Assembly: GCA_026874595.1 (NCBI GenBank)
Contig: CM049316.1
Span: forward strand, 11,586,839 to 11,650,838
Reading direction: 5' to 3'
DNA length: 64,000 nt
Origin: Sipunculus nudus
Lineage: Eukaryota > Annelida > Sipuncula > Golfingiida > Sipunculidae
The stretch's first letter is position 1; each line of letters opens with the position of its first letter. Below, in pieces: positions 45,901 to 60,900 of this stretch. The notes under the pieces were generated by a model. It was not told where the DNA came from and made no database searches. It was given only the letters and a program-made list of their open reading frames with translations. The position numbers and the translations under genes were made by a program.

Positions 45901-48900
45901 TCAACCCACTGCCAAGACATGAGTAACTTTCCCAAGGCAGACAAACAGACATTGTGCAAAAATGGTTGCAGGTGTCGCTACTAGTTTTGAGTATGATAAA
46001 GAGCTATGTGAGATCTATTCACATGCAAAACTTCAGGAGGATACGTCAAACCACTCCTGATATATTAGCATGGATGTCTTCAGTGTGAATGTGAATGTAG
46101 GTGGTGCCACCTGTCATAAACCAAGAAAGCTATCCAGGATGTATACACCTGCAAAATTTCAGTTGGATAAGTTCAACCACTGCAGAGATATGAGTAATTT
46201 TAACCCAAGGCAGACGAACAGATGGACACTGTGCAAAATTTGTTGCAGATGGCTTCACCACTTATCTTGTATGATATGAAGCTATCCTGGAGCTACACTC
46301 ATGCAAAATTTCAGCCCAATTGGTCAAATGAGTCTGAAGATATGTGGGTTAATGTGTGAAAACAGATGCACAGATGGACGCACTGCAGAGAGGACAGGTC
46401 ACAGGTCAACGCAAAATGATTAGGCACCAGTTCACATTTGACCCAATAATAGGGTCAAGTTTCAGAACAAGGGACCAATGGGTCACGGCACTCAGCTGAT
46501 TGTGAGGGGGGGGGGGGGGGAGGTACAACACCTTTGGATATAAATACAGAATACGGAATTAAATTCAATGGTGCTTACAGGGACTTACAGAGTTACAGCA
46601 CCTTTGCATATACGTAAAGGAGAGAATTTAATTAAATGAAATTATTTTTAAATATTTAAAAACAGGCAGAGAGATGGAAAACAAAGTAAATAACTTTTAT
46701 TTCCTTTCTACTGAGACAGGAAAATAATGAACAAATATTTGCATTAGATCCTATTTTTTCTTTTGTTGAGTCATTTTTTTTTAATTTTATAAATTTTGCT
46801 ATATATTTACAGTATATCATATATATCTGAATATTTAAATTGATTCACAAATCTAAATTGCATCAACATTTATACTTAATTTAGTCAGGTAACATCACAT
46901 TATGCACACATATATTTCTTTTTTTTTTATAAAATATATTTTTTTAATTTGCAAAGCAATAAATATATGAAAATAACACTCCAGAATTCACAATTTTAAA
47001 TTGCACCTTTATTTATCAATGATGTTTCATATATGATCAATTTATGCCTACTGATGGGTTAAATTATATTTTTTAAAATTATTTAAAAGGATATAATTTT
47101 TTAACAAGGCCTACAGGCCTAATGCGAACCTGTGCAATTGGATATACATCAGGTATAATAATTCAATGCTGCACCATTCCTTTTAAAGTACATGTGTAAC
47201 ATGTATATGAACTATGCAAGTACTAAACATTTTGAACAAGAAACAATTACAAAAACATCACTGCTGAAATTCTGGCATAGGTGCACACAACACAAAAATG
47301 ATTGTAGCTGGCACCAACAGTCTTGTATACAACAAAGCTATCAGAGATATATACATATGCCCAATTTCTGACTGATATGTCAAACCCCTCCTGAGAAAAA
47401 AGCTCGGACATACATTGTGCAAAAATTTTTGTAGGTGGCGCCACCAGTCTTGTACAAGACAAGCTATACAATATGTATAAATATACCCAATTTCAGGCTG
47501 ATATATCAAATTCTTCTGTAGAAATAAGCAGGCACAAACACTGTGCAAATGTCATTGTAGGTGGCAACACCTGTCTTGTGAACAAGAAAGCCATCAAAGA
47601 CGCATAGACAGGTCATGTTATCAGGCCAATACACCAAACTTCCCTTGAGTTTGATGCACTGGGCTGACCAGGCTTAGGTGAGAAAGGCAGTTGCCCCAGG
47701 TGAACTGTGACAAATTGCTGGCTCAAGCTACCACACCGAGTGAACTCTTGACCTGCACCTTGCTAGACTGAGTGTACCTCAACCTGTACCTGGCTGCACT
47801 GTGTGAACTCTTGAACTGTTGCATAATCTGACACAGTTGGCAGTCTGCCAAAGCTATAAATAGATCAAAACTGACCTTTGGGCCCAAATCTGATGCAGTG
47901 GGCAGTCTGGTAAAGCTATAAATAGAATGCAGCTACTACACTGAGTGAACTCTTGACCTTTACCTGGCTGCACTGAGTGAACTCTTGACCTGTTGCCTAA
48001 TCTGATAGTTGCCAGTCTGCCAAAACTATAAATAGATCCAGGCTGACCTTTTGCCTGTTGCCAAATCTGAAATAGTTGACAGTCTGCCAAGCTATTTAAC
48101 CTAAAATCTAAATGTCTAATGGCATGATGTAACAGATGCTGATTAACTGGTGCGAGGCTAGATGTAACTGCTTCACACAGCTAACATATATGGTAAAATG
48201 ACTCAATTCAATCTCCATAATTCAGTCAAAAACAATTGATGTGCAACCATTAAAGACAATTATTATATGAATTATTGTGGGGAATATTCTTGACTAATTT
48301 TTTGCATACAATTTGGTGATGCTTACTCCTGCCGTTTTCAAGATAGTGTGGGTTAACGTACAGACAACAGACAACGGACCACACCACACCATCACATAAG
48401 CTCACAGGTTCGCTAAAAATGCTACATCAGAACAACGTGGCATCTCTTAGATTACTACTTGAATTAATATTTCAAGAAAAGTTGTGCACATTGAATCAAA
48501 AACAGATTTACATTTAAAGAAATACAGTTGACAATAACAAACCATGTATTGCAATATAATTGGTGGTGGTGGTGGTGGTGTGTGTTTGGGGGGAGGGGGT
48601 GTTAGGGTAGGCCCCATGAGAATAAGTGTATGTTTATTACAGCAGGGGTGTTCTGCCAGTGCTGCATCACTAATAAGGTTACCTAGGCAAGGCTGTAATG
48701 AGCAAGAGTGGGGTCCTGGATAAACAAAATGCAAATACATAAGAGCATCTGTAAAACTTCAATAATTAGAATAATTGAAAGCTTTTACTTTCAAATTTCA
48801 GAATTTAACAGATTAAATCAACATGTATCCTGGCTGTGAAATATAAATCAAATATACTTAAAAGAAAAAAACATGCAATGGTCAAATTTGGGTAAAATTT

Positions 48901-51900
48901 AAGGTACCAATTTTATGTTTTTGCTAATATTTAAAAAAATTAAAAATATTTTGATCTTATTTTGGGTATACAATAAAATTTTGATTAATTAAAGTTACAT
49001 TACTGAAAAAAGGTCCCTAGCTTTAACATTTTTTTTTTGTTAAGTGACCAAATATTTTCCTGATTTTTTAAAAAGTGCAAGATGTTTGGGCCCATAACTT
49101 TTTAAAATTATATTATACAGGCCTAATTTCGGATGTGTAAATAGGAACTATATAGAGGAATATTTATAGTTAATATGAGGAAAAGATGAGTGGTTTTGAT
49201 AAAAAGCAGTCCTGAAGTGTGAAAATAGGTTTTTAATAAAAAAATGAGGTTTTCTTAAATTTCTCAAAGGAACGAAGTCGCAAAGACCCAGTTTTCAGCT
49301 TGGTATGAGATCTTTGGGACATCTAAAATTATGCCTAATTTTGGATTCCTAGGTCTTACAGTTTCAAAACGTGCCACATCTACAGACGGAGGGACGGAAG
49401 GACAGGCAGACGGAGGATGGACAATGGACCACGACTATAGTTTAGATGACTTAAAGTCAGCTTAGCTAAAAAGGTCCAGTTGTCTTGGGGGAGTTCTCCG
49501 GAAAGGAATCTGGTCGAGGCGGTGACAGAACCTGGTCTAAAACAGTGTCTGCAAAACTTTGTTTTGGCGGATACAATAAAACTGGAAAATGCTGCACGGA
49601 AGACCAAATCTCAAACCATGCTAAAATGTGAGACATGTACATTGACTTAACATGGAATCTGAATCTTAATGTACAGCCATATATATTCTCACATTATGGT
49701 GAATCCACTTCATTTTGAGGGAAGGATAATTAGCAAAAGAACAGGAAAAAATCTGAGTTAAGCTGAAATATATATTGCATGTGTTGTATCATGTGAGGAG
49801 TCCCATTAGATATACCCGCCATGCAAGTTGGAGGTGTGAGTATGATTAATTGTTCTTGAGATATCACATTTGAAATGTTCACTGACGGTGACCCTGAAAG
49901 TCCTTACCCTTTGAAGGAGCTCAAATTTAAGCTGTTTGCGACACTTCTTTGGGATTTTATGTTTATTCCCACGGAGAGTATCTTCTCTGACGATTTCACT
50001 GAGGCACTTGATAACATCAGCCCTGAAAACAAAATGAATCCCTCATGGTACTTCATGGATGTGTAATGATACATTTATCCATCTGTATCATAACTGACAG
50101 TGATGGGACTAAAACATTATCACTGACTTCTCTGAATTGTCAGAAATGATGCCATGTGTGTCCTATGGGGGAAGGTGGGGGGGGGGGGGGGGTCCCAGTG
50201 ACATTCCCGTCACAAACAAAGTCGGCCCAAATGACAAGAACCTGTCCGAATGCTAGTGTATCTCAAAAAATCAAATTCAGTAAAATCATACTTCTAAATT
50301 ATTACAGTTCAGTGAAATACTTGTTTCTGGTGCTTTTATGTGATGGGAAATAACCTTAAATCAGTTCTTGTGACAAAAACATCATAAAATTAGGTAATCT
50401 TTGTTCCTACATAATATTTTACATTTTAAGATATAACACTGTAACACTCTGAATAACATTTCACACTTGCTCAACAGAATCAAACCTGATCTGGATATAT
50501 TAATATAACATTACCACACAATCTTTTAACTTATATATATAATTTTACATTTTAACATATTTTTTAAATGGCATGTAATTTATATAATTCAAGGTTACCT
50601 AATCAAATCTGTGACTGTCACCACTCTTTGATTTACAGAATTAAAGCAGATTATTACACCTACTTGCTGCGGACACCTGGGCACTCCTTGACCACTGTGG
50701 GTTTACAGGCTTCCTTGAACTTGTAACTGAACCTGTAGTCTTTGATGCTGATCTGTTTAAAGTAAAAAAACAAGGTTTAAATGAGGGGGGGGGTGATGTA
50801 TCAAATCATAACTACATTGAATCAAGCAAATCATTAATAAATATCTGAATTAGGCAATAAACAATAAGTTAATTTCAATTATTGCTTTCTTAGTCATTCT
50901 CATACCAATTTCTCATACCTTATACTTAGGGACTGATATATAAGATATACAATGTAGTAGGCAGTTTTTTTTAACAAAGAATGTCACTTTTTATCCTTCA
51001 TGAAATGTAAGCACCGTAACGATAGAAGTTTTTAATATTGCTCCATGTAAAAACAGTATATATACCTGTTTACATAATCTGATTAGTAACTTTTAGTAGA
51101 TACACATCTCAGACAGATGATAATGACTGTATAGAGTATCTAATAAGGCTCACTCTGCTTAAATGACTGTCTGTATCTCCATTCGGTATCATTATTGTTT
51201 AAATCTAAATTCAATCAAAAGTGCTTTAAATTCTTACAAGACCCTACAAAGTGTACATTTTTCTAAACCTGGTTCCATGATCTTTCTGATGGTATACATA
51301 TTTTTAAACTTTTCATTCAATTTCAATGTTTTTGTATCATTAAAAAAATCATTTTTTTGGCCAAAGTAATTCACATAAACATCCCCCAATACTTCATCAA
51401 CATCCCCCCCAGTACTTCATCAATATCCCCCAGTACATCATCAACATAACACCCCCCCCCCCCACCCCCCTTCTTCATCAACATCACCCAGAAGGCAACA
51501 AGTCTCTATACTATTATATCCATCACTACTGATCATTAATAACAGTTACTTACCAGCTGGTGGTGCTCAATGCCTACTCGACATTTTTCATTCATATCAG
51601 GATCATTTTTATAATTGATCAAGCACTCCATGACCCCACCAGGATCACTGTCCTGTTCCATTTCATCCTAAAATTAAAAACAAATTTAGAATAATAACAA
51701 TCACTGGCTCCACAAATGCTTCAACATGTTGGTAGGAATAGAGATAAAGACAAACAAAGGGCCTTGAACATAGGTGTGGTCCATGGGCCATGACATGCAG
51801 CTGAATCTGTTACCGAGACAAATTATGTGCTCTCATGGAGTACTAATAGGAACTAGAATATCAGCAAAAGCTGACAAAAGCCCTCAGCCAAAAGAACAGT

Positions 51901-54900
51901 GTTATAGGTGGTAACAGTAAAGTATGAAATAACTGTTGTCACATGGATGTATATCTGTATATGTCTCAGTTCTAAATTTAAACTGGAGAGTTATGTACCA
52001 TGTTTCATAACAATCCTCCAAATGCTTCCTGAGAAATAAGCTCCTAAGTTTTACTCTATTATAAGCTCTGTAACCTTGAAAGTAGGTCAAGGCCACCCAT
52101 CTTTGAACATGACCAAGATTTTGTGAATATGCATCAGCACTGAAGAAATGAAGTTCCTGTGTTGAATACCTTTGGAGATATCCTGCTCACAAGGTCAAAT
52201 TTGAAAAATCCAATAAAAATTTATTAAAAATGACAAATTGTAGGAGGGGCCCCCAAACTTGTCCAGCAGGTACAAATTATCAGTCCCAAAAATCATAAAT
52301 ATAAGTTTTGTAAAAATCCACCCAATGGTTCCTGAGAAATAATCTTCTGTGTTTTTCTATTATCTGCTGTAAAATTTAGATAAATAGGTCAAGGTCATCC
52401 ATCTTCGAACTTGGCCATGTTTTTGTAGATATACATCTTCACCAAAGAAATTAAATTCCTACGGTGAATCCTTTAAGAGATATCCTGCTTACAAGGCCAA
52501 AGTTGAAAATCCGAGAAAAATTCATAACAAATCAGAAATTGTAGGTGGCGCCCCCTTACTTGTCCAGCAGGTACAGACCATCAGTCCCAATAATCATAGC
52601 AAGTTTTGTGAAAATCCAGCCAAAGGTTCCTGAGAAATAAGCTTCAAAGTGTTTTTATATAATCAGCTGTAAAACGCAGAAAAATAGGTCAAGGTCACCC
52701 ATCTTCGAACTGGACCGAGATTTTGTCAATATACATCTTTACCGAAGAAATAAAATTCCTACGGTGAATCCTTTTAAAGATATCCCGCTCACAAGGCCAA
52801 AGTTGAAAAATCATAGGAAAAATTCATTAAAAATCAGAAATTGTAGGTTGCGCCGCCTACCTTGAGCAGCAAGTACAGACCATCAGTCCCAATGATCATA
52901 GTAAGTTTTGTGAAAATTCACCCAATGTTTCCTGAGAAATTAGCTTCTAAGTGTTTTTCTATAATCAGCTCTAAAATGTAGAAAAATAGGTCAAGGTCAC
53001 CCATCTTCGAACTTGACCAAGATTTTGTTAACATATATCTTCACCGGAGAGAAAAAATTCCTACGGTGAATCCTTTTAGAGATATCCCGCTAACAAGGTA
53101 AAAGTTAATGGACAGACAGCTTGGGTGACGACAATAGCCCATCAGGGCTGAAAAAGGGGCTTGATACCTGGTTCAAAAATTTTATGACTTAAATGTTTTG
53201 TAACTTGTGAAGACTTCATCTCTGCAAAGCTTAGGGAATACTATTTAATACTGGTTATTTGCTTGAAAAGTCTGCAGGAGCTATATTTGATAAAAGACTT
53301 TGACTTATCTAACAAGCACAGAATTACATTTACCATCATCTCTCGGTTAATGTTCCTGACGTACCTTACAGAATAACTTTATCATAGGTGTACAACTCTT
53401 CATCAACATTCTGTCAAGCTCTGGAATCACCTCCATGTCCTCGGTGTAGTTTCCGATGGCAGCTTTACAATCTGTACTGAGGGCTTCAAAATTCATCTGA
53501 AGGCAGTCGATCTCCTGCAAAGCACAGATAGCATGTATTTCAATATTATTCAATTATTCAGCCTGATTTTCCCAGCATTTTAAGACACAGTGAAACCTCA
53601 TTGTGTCAAAGTTGAAGGGACTTACCATAAAGCTTTGACTTATAAAATGGTCTGACACAAGCAGGGTTTATATGGTTTGTGGGGAAATGTTTTAATCCAA
53701 AATGAACTAATCGCATGATAAAATACACATAGTATTGCAAATGATTATGTATCTTTAAACTCTGAGCATGAAACTTCAACAAAAGCATGTCATTCAACTG
53801 ATCTCACCATGAACTTTAAGTGACCTTAACAGCATATTCATTTAATGAATAATCTTGAGCATTACTGTTCAGTGCAGCCAATCATGTCGCTTATATTACT
53901 GAAAACCGTCAGTCACTTGGCAATAATAAAATTTGCATAATTTGGGAGACCTATGCCAAACAGAACACGTGTAGTCTGTACCAGTACCCATATCAGCCTG
54001 TTTTCTGGGATATTTTTTTATACAAAGGAGACAGTATAAAAAGTTCTAGACCAAAAGTTGCAGGAGCCATTCCTCCAACAACTGAGTGTATAATATTGTC
54101 TTACCTGCTTGGCAGGTAATTTGTATATGACAAATAATCCAAAATATTGCAAGACAGTTCACAATGACTGCAATATATTCATCAGTGGAGCGATCCATAA
54201 AATGACGTCAGTCAATGAGCATCTATGTTATCATCCTTTGTGAAGTCATTATTGTCCTGTAAACAGCTGTCACAAGAAAGACCTTCTGTGTAGGGGTATT
54301 TTTTAGGGGATCAATATAATAATTAGGTCAAAAGGGCAGGGCATAAGGGCTCTGGTGGTAAGGTCAATTTAAGCATGCGTGAAACAACAAAGTTTTTACT
54401 GTTATGCAAAAAATCTGCAACTGCACATCAACACGTGTTATAGTGAGCATGTGTCAAAGTGACCACTTTGCTTTGATTCCCAAGACATGCAAATGAATAT
54501 CATATTTGTATATGTGTGTGTGTCATACATAAGGACATAACAACTCTGATGACCTGTTAAAGCATGCCCTGCTCTAGTTCACTTAGCTGACCATTGCAAG
54601 CCATCAAAATGAAATTCAGGTAGTTTTAATAAGGAAATTCACAAAATTAGCTAATTTCAAGAGCTTCCAAGGCCCTGAAAACATGTAAACAAAGAATTTT
54701 GGTAGTAAACTCAGCAGCTGGATGGCTCTAATTAATTAATGAACACTGATACTATGCACCTCATTAAATAAGAATGGATTTTGGCAAGGATTTGGCAGGT
54801 GAGACTTATTTTGTAAATATTGATAAAGCCTTTCATGAAAATCTGTATGGTTTATGGTGAGCCCTCATAGTGTAACCAAAGTCTGGTGACCTCTGACCTC

Positions 54901-57900
54901 ATCAATTATGCAGGGATGTTGCAGAGAAATACTGCAGAGGGTGAAATATTATATTGCCTAATATTTTTGTTAAAATACTACTGATAAGTTATCATGGTGA
55001 CACCAAAAAGGAAGCCTGTGATATCATTAAGTATCCATGGATTTTACCTTAAATCGAACAGGCAAGAATATCTATTAGTAAGTAATTATAATGATATTTG
55101 TGAAAATCCATCAAAGTTCTGGTAAGTGATTGCAGTGACACTAAAAGTTAACTGACAGACGTATGGGCAGATCGACAGAGGGTATACCAAAATTACCAAT
55201 ATGCCCGTACCATAAATCAACCAATCTATAAGCTGGGCATATTACAAAACAAGAAAGATCTTCTCTTCCTTTACCTCTCCTATGTCAGTTTTTTCTGAGC
55301 AGAGCTGACTGAGGTCATGCATGCACGGCTCTTGGATTCTGGGCTCCAGCTCCACCCTGATTGCTCTCTGGTGCAACACTCGCTTAACTTCAAATGAACA
55401 CCCTCGCGTCAACTGTAAAGGTAAAGAAACAAAAAATGTGCAACACTCATTTTACTTCAAATGAACACCCTCGCGTCAACTTTAAAGGTAAAGAAACAAA
55501 ATCATGTAACACTTGCTTAAACTCAAAGGAAAACTGTACACATAGAAAACACATAATACTCAAAGACACATCTGGTGGATGATCGAAACTGATGTATTGT
55601 GCTCAGGAAATACCTTTTTAAAACACAGTAGCAGCACTGAAATATATCTCTTGTTGATTAGGTAACAATTCTGGGTTTTTTTTCTAAATGTTGATTATTC
55701 CATGAGCTCTGGAAAGTTTTTGGTCTGAAAAATATGACAGAAGCTTCAAAATAAGCAGAGGTCATCAGACCAGTCTAGGAAATAGACACCAAATATATCA
55801 TTCACTGACCTGTTTCTCGGAGTCTGTGCTGTGCCGTTTCAGATGGTTGTACAGACAGTTGAAGATCAGTGGTCCTTGCTCCGGCCCCGCAGTGTCCTGA
55901 TCAAACCATTCTTTAGGAGCACTACACAGCTTGGTGGCGTCCAAGTGGCATTGTTTGTACAGAGCAGGATCAAGTCTGAAACACAAGAGCATTTTATAAG
56001 GGCATTCCTCATCATTCTCTGATGAGTACACATACAAACAGATATACTTACAAGCCTCTTAATTATTCATGAATAACAAATATTGATTCTCATGCTTTTT
56101 TTCTTTTATAAAAATCAAAAGTATTATATTTTACTTCTGTAATTTGAAAAAAAGACCAAAAAAGCTCACACAATATAGATATTATAATAAACTAAAATGA
56201 AAAAAATTGACTGCTCTTCAATATCAAAAACAAAATTGGTATTAAAAAATGATAATCCTATCTCCACAGACACATTATTTTTATTCTGAAATTTCAGCCT
56301 AAATTTAAAGCTATAATGCTTATTGAGAAGTCTTAACACCACATTCTGATTTAATCAACCACTAAATGTAAGCTGCAATGCAAAAAAAAGTAAGAAATGG
56401 GGATAACAAATAAGTGCAACAGTACTATAGTATTTTCCTGTATAAAAAATATATATTTTGGTACACAGTCTATGTGGATGTATTCCCATGTAGCAGATGC
56501 TGTGCCTAAAATCTTGTATGAGGACCAATTACAGATGAATTGTTTTTCAGTCATTAATAAGACCAAAGGAAGATTCCATATGAATGTAAATATTATTTAA
56601 TGCTGGATATATACCATACTTCAGTACATCTTATACTGCTTTCTAAAGGTCACTTACTCAAAGTCCCTGGAGATAAAGTACTGAAGCTCGAGAAGATGCT
56701 TCTGACACTCATCCTGCATCTTGTCTGTATCAATGTGCTCCAACAGGCAGCCAATCACTCTGTAAGACCAAGTCATACAATATTATAACATGGTGAGTAT
56801 CAATGTGATAATCCTGTAATACTAAGCCAAACAATGTTATAACATGTAGAATATCAATGTGCTCTTACAGGCAGCCAATCACTCTGTAAGACCAAGTCAC
56901 ACAATATTATAACATGGTGGGTATCAGTGTGCTAACTCTGTAATACTATTTCATACAATGTTATAACATGTAGAATATCAATGTGCTCCAGCAGGCAGCA
57001 AATCACTCTGTAATACCAAGTCATACAATATTATAACATGGTGAGTATCAATGTGATAACTCTGTAATACTAAGCCATACAATGTTATAACATGTAGAAT
57101 ATCAATGTGCTCTTACAGGCGGCCAATCACTCTGTAAGACCAAGTCACACAATATTATAACATGGTGGGTATCAGTGTGCTAACTCTGTAATACTAAGCC
57201 ATACAATGTTATAACATGTAGAATATCAATGTGCTCTTACAGGCAGCCAATCACTCTGTAAGACCAAGTCACACAATATTATAACATGGTGGGTATCAGT
57301 GTGCTAACTCTGTAATACTATTTCATACAATGTTATAACATGTAGAATATCAATGTGCTCCAGTAGGCAGCCAATCACTCTGTAATACCAAGTCATACAA
57401 TATTATAACATGGTGAGTATCAATGTGATAACTCTGTAATACTAAGCCATACAATGTTATAACATGTAGAATATCAATGTGCTCTTACAGGCAGCCAATC
57501 ACTCTGTAAGACCAAGTCACACAATATTATAACATGGTGGGTATCAGTGTGCTAACTCTGTAATACTATTTCATACAATGTTATAACATGTAGAATATCA
57601 ATGTGCTCCAGTAGGCAGCAAATCACTCTGTAATACCAGGTCATACAATGTTATAACATGGTGAGTATCAATGTGATCACTCTGTAATACTAAGCCATAT
57701 AATGTTATAACATGTAGAATATAAATGTGCTCCAGTAGGCAGCCAATCACTCTGTAATACCAGGTCATACAATGTTATAACATGGTGAGTATCAATGTGA
57801 TCACTCTGTAATACTAAGCCATACAATGTTGTAACATGTGGAATATCAATGTGCTCCAACAGGCAGCCAATCACTCTGTAGGACCAAGTCATACAATGTT

Positions 57901-60900
57901 ATAACATGATGAGTATCAATATGCTAAAACTGACAGACAATTACTCTATAGGCTTAAGTCATAAAATGTTTTTAATGTTATCATATATTGACCAAAGAGC
58001 TCTGGAACCACAACCCCACAAAAATTTGGAGTTTATATTTCCAGCTTTTCAAGAGTGAAAGCTTTAATTTATGTATATATGATGACATGCTTCTTAACTA
58101 TCAGACCTGTGGTCTAAATGTTTCTTTTATGTATACTAAACATTTGCTGTTTGAAAAAAGAAAATATATTATCCATATCCTGTCAAAGGTATATTCAAAT
58201 TTCTATGACATCCATATTAAATTCTCAATCCAAGTGAGAATTCACTCATTTAATCAATATCCAATAGAATTTTACACACACTCTTTAGGTAGACATCTGC
58301 CACAACATTCTTATCTTTCATAAATTAATAAAACTGAAGCACAGGTAACAGCCAGGTAAATAGCAGGTAACTGTTACTGATACACAGTCACATGATCACT
58401 TACTGTCCCTCCCCAGGTGATATGTCACTGCAGGCGATGTCGATGACCGGCTGGCATGCTTCTGTGAGAGCAGGGTCCAGTCTATAGTCTTCTTCTACAT
58501 CAGCTTCTTTCAACAGTGACTCGAGCTAAGGAGTAACAATCCATATGGCATAACTGTACATGGAATGTTCAGACTACACCAGCTGCTAAAATGATAGCAT
58601 ACTGTATCTTTTATTTTGATAAATAAACATTCTTTTTGATAACATATCTCAAAATGATAAAAGTATGTGGTATACTATTTTGGATTTCTATACTATGGTT
58701 TCAACTAAGTTCATATGATTTTACACTTGTAATACATTAAAAGCTTAAATATTCATTCATTATTTGTTCTACCATATGAATATATGGTTACAGTCAACAT
58801 CCAGTGTATTATGTCTGAATCCATACCTTCATCTCTGTGAAATTAACTTTATTATAGTATCCCCACAATTTGGACATATATAACTTAAGAGATGTTTTAA
58901 CTGAAAAATTACTATTCTTTTCTGAAGCAACCAGTCCAGTTGTGCTGACCTGTTGCCTATCCAGATTTTTCACTGGGGCATTCTGAATCTGTCACATTTT
59001 TTTTTTCTTATTGATTAAGAAAAGACATGATTAATACAGCAGTGGTAAATCAAATCTTAAAAGAAAGTGGTTCAAGATCTTATGAAAAAGAAGGTGCTCA
59101 CACCATACCTTGATAACCAAGCTGATACTTTATAATGAAACACAACCCATGGAGTCAAAACTAGGCACTGATTCAAACAAGTCTGTAAAGAGCTACACTG
59201 GGATGGTTTTCTATCAAATATCCTTCATTAGACCATGCTGGGGCACAGACACAAGTTTTCTCTTCTAACTCTGTTTTAGAATCCCCTTTATAACCAATAT
59301 CGACCTATTGCTATAGCTTAGCATGACTGAAAATCAGCTGAGCTAATCAACCCACATTTATTTAAGTCTAAATGCTTATTTTTGCAACAAACCATTTTGG
59401 TTGCTTGATGAATGCACCCCTTCTACTTACAGCTCTCTGGCACTGTGGACTTGCTTTCCTCTCCAGCTTTTTGTGCCCCTTTCCATCTTCTTCGTCCTGA
59501 ATCTGAGGTCGTGCCAGGTTCATCAGGCAGTGCAGTGTTTTGCCATGGCGGTGGAGTTTGCCGCAGTACTGTTTGATCTCCACGGAGCAGCCTTTAACGA
59601 TTTCAGGGGAGATCTGGAAGTCCTCCATTAAACTCCTCCGAATGTCCTTCATTTCACGTATACATTCAGGCTGAAGTTCCACACCTGAATAAATAAACCA
59701 AGAACAAATTATTATTGTACTGTCATATATATTTATATAGAAAGGTTTGATTTTGAAGCAGTTAGCAAATCATATAACAGGTAACTGATTCCTAGCCAAT
59801 GATGCCCATTCAACATACTGATTATCATTAATTATCAGAGTTTATCATTCAAATATTGCACTTTCTGTGGGCTGGTCATACATCATTAACTTATCAACAC
59901 AGGCACATCTGATGATACTGATATAGTATTTGACTTTGTATCACAATGTATCATTACACCAGTGACCCGTTACAATCCTAGGGACGTCCTCCTTGCAAAC
60001 AAATCTGGAACAATGGCTAATAAAATCATGAAGCACTGCAGCATGGCCACACCTTACCAAGTTGGAAAACCAACTTTTTTTTCAAAAGTAGTTAAAGAAA
60101 GAGCAATGATCATCTGTTAATCACAAAGAATAGGCCCCTGACCTTTTACCATCTGGGTTTCCCATATGTTTTGATAACAATTTTCCTATATCCCTGTTTT
60201 TTTGTCACCCGCTCAGCAGATGTGGGGGACATTGTTTTGGGTCCACCAATCCGTCCATCCATCTGTCAATCATTTTTCTTTTTTGTTTCCATGCGATAAC
60301 TTTCCTAAATTTAATCAGATTTAACTCAAATTTAGATCAGTAATTGCTCTCATGCATACCTCGGTTGGGAATGGTTTTGGAGTGTCTATCTGAAAAATCT
60401 TTCTCAAATTTTGGTCAAATTTCTCAGTGTGTTTTAGTTTTAATGTTCGCTTGCAGATGTCTCCACATATCATGGTGGATTTTGGTCCTATTTCTTAATG
60501 TGTTTTTGTTTTATGTTTGCCTCCAGATGTCTCCACATGTCATAGTGGATCTGTTTTTCCTGTGCGCTCAAGATTTTCTCCACGTGATAATTTTGGTTGC
60601 TTGTCAAGCATGAAAGACAACAACAGCCCAAATTGGAGGACATTAATTCCACAAATTTGCTTGTTCCCTTAGTTTTTAACAAAAATAAAAATTCCAGGAC
60701 AATTACTTAAGCCCATTTAAGAGAATTAACTAATCATAGTAATAATAGGATATGACAAAATGTAACCAACTGAACACTTTCTTTATAGGGCTTATTGAAT
60801 TTCCAGACTTTTCAATTATTTTAACTCTTTTCCTAAATTCAAATCCAAAATGTTTCCCTAGACTGGAAAAGGTTATCTCATTTTCCACATATCCCCTGAT

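Noticed and set aside
57677-57892. 71-codon minus-strand open stretch with repeated [10 protein letters not shown]-like peptides
   Set aside because: It is a reading of the 124-bp minisatellite derived from GLG1 exon G, not a separate gene.
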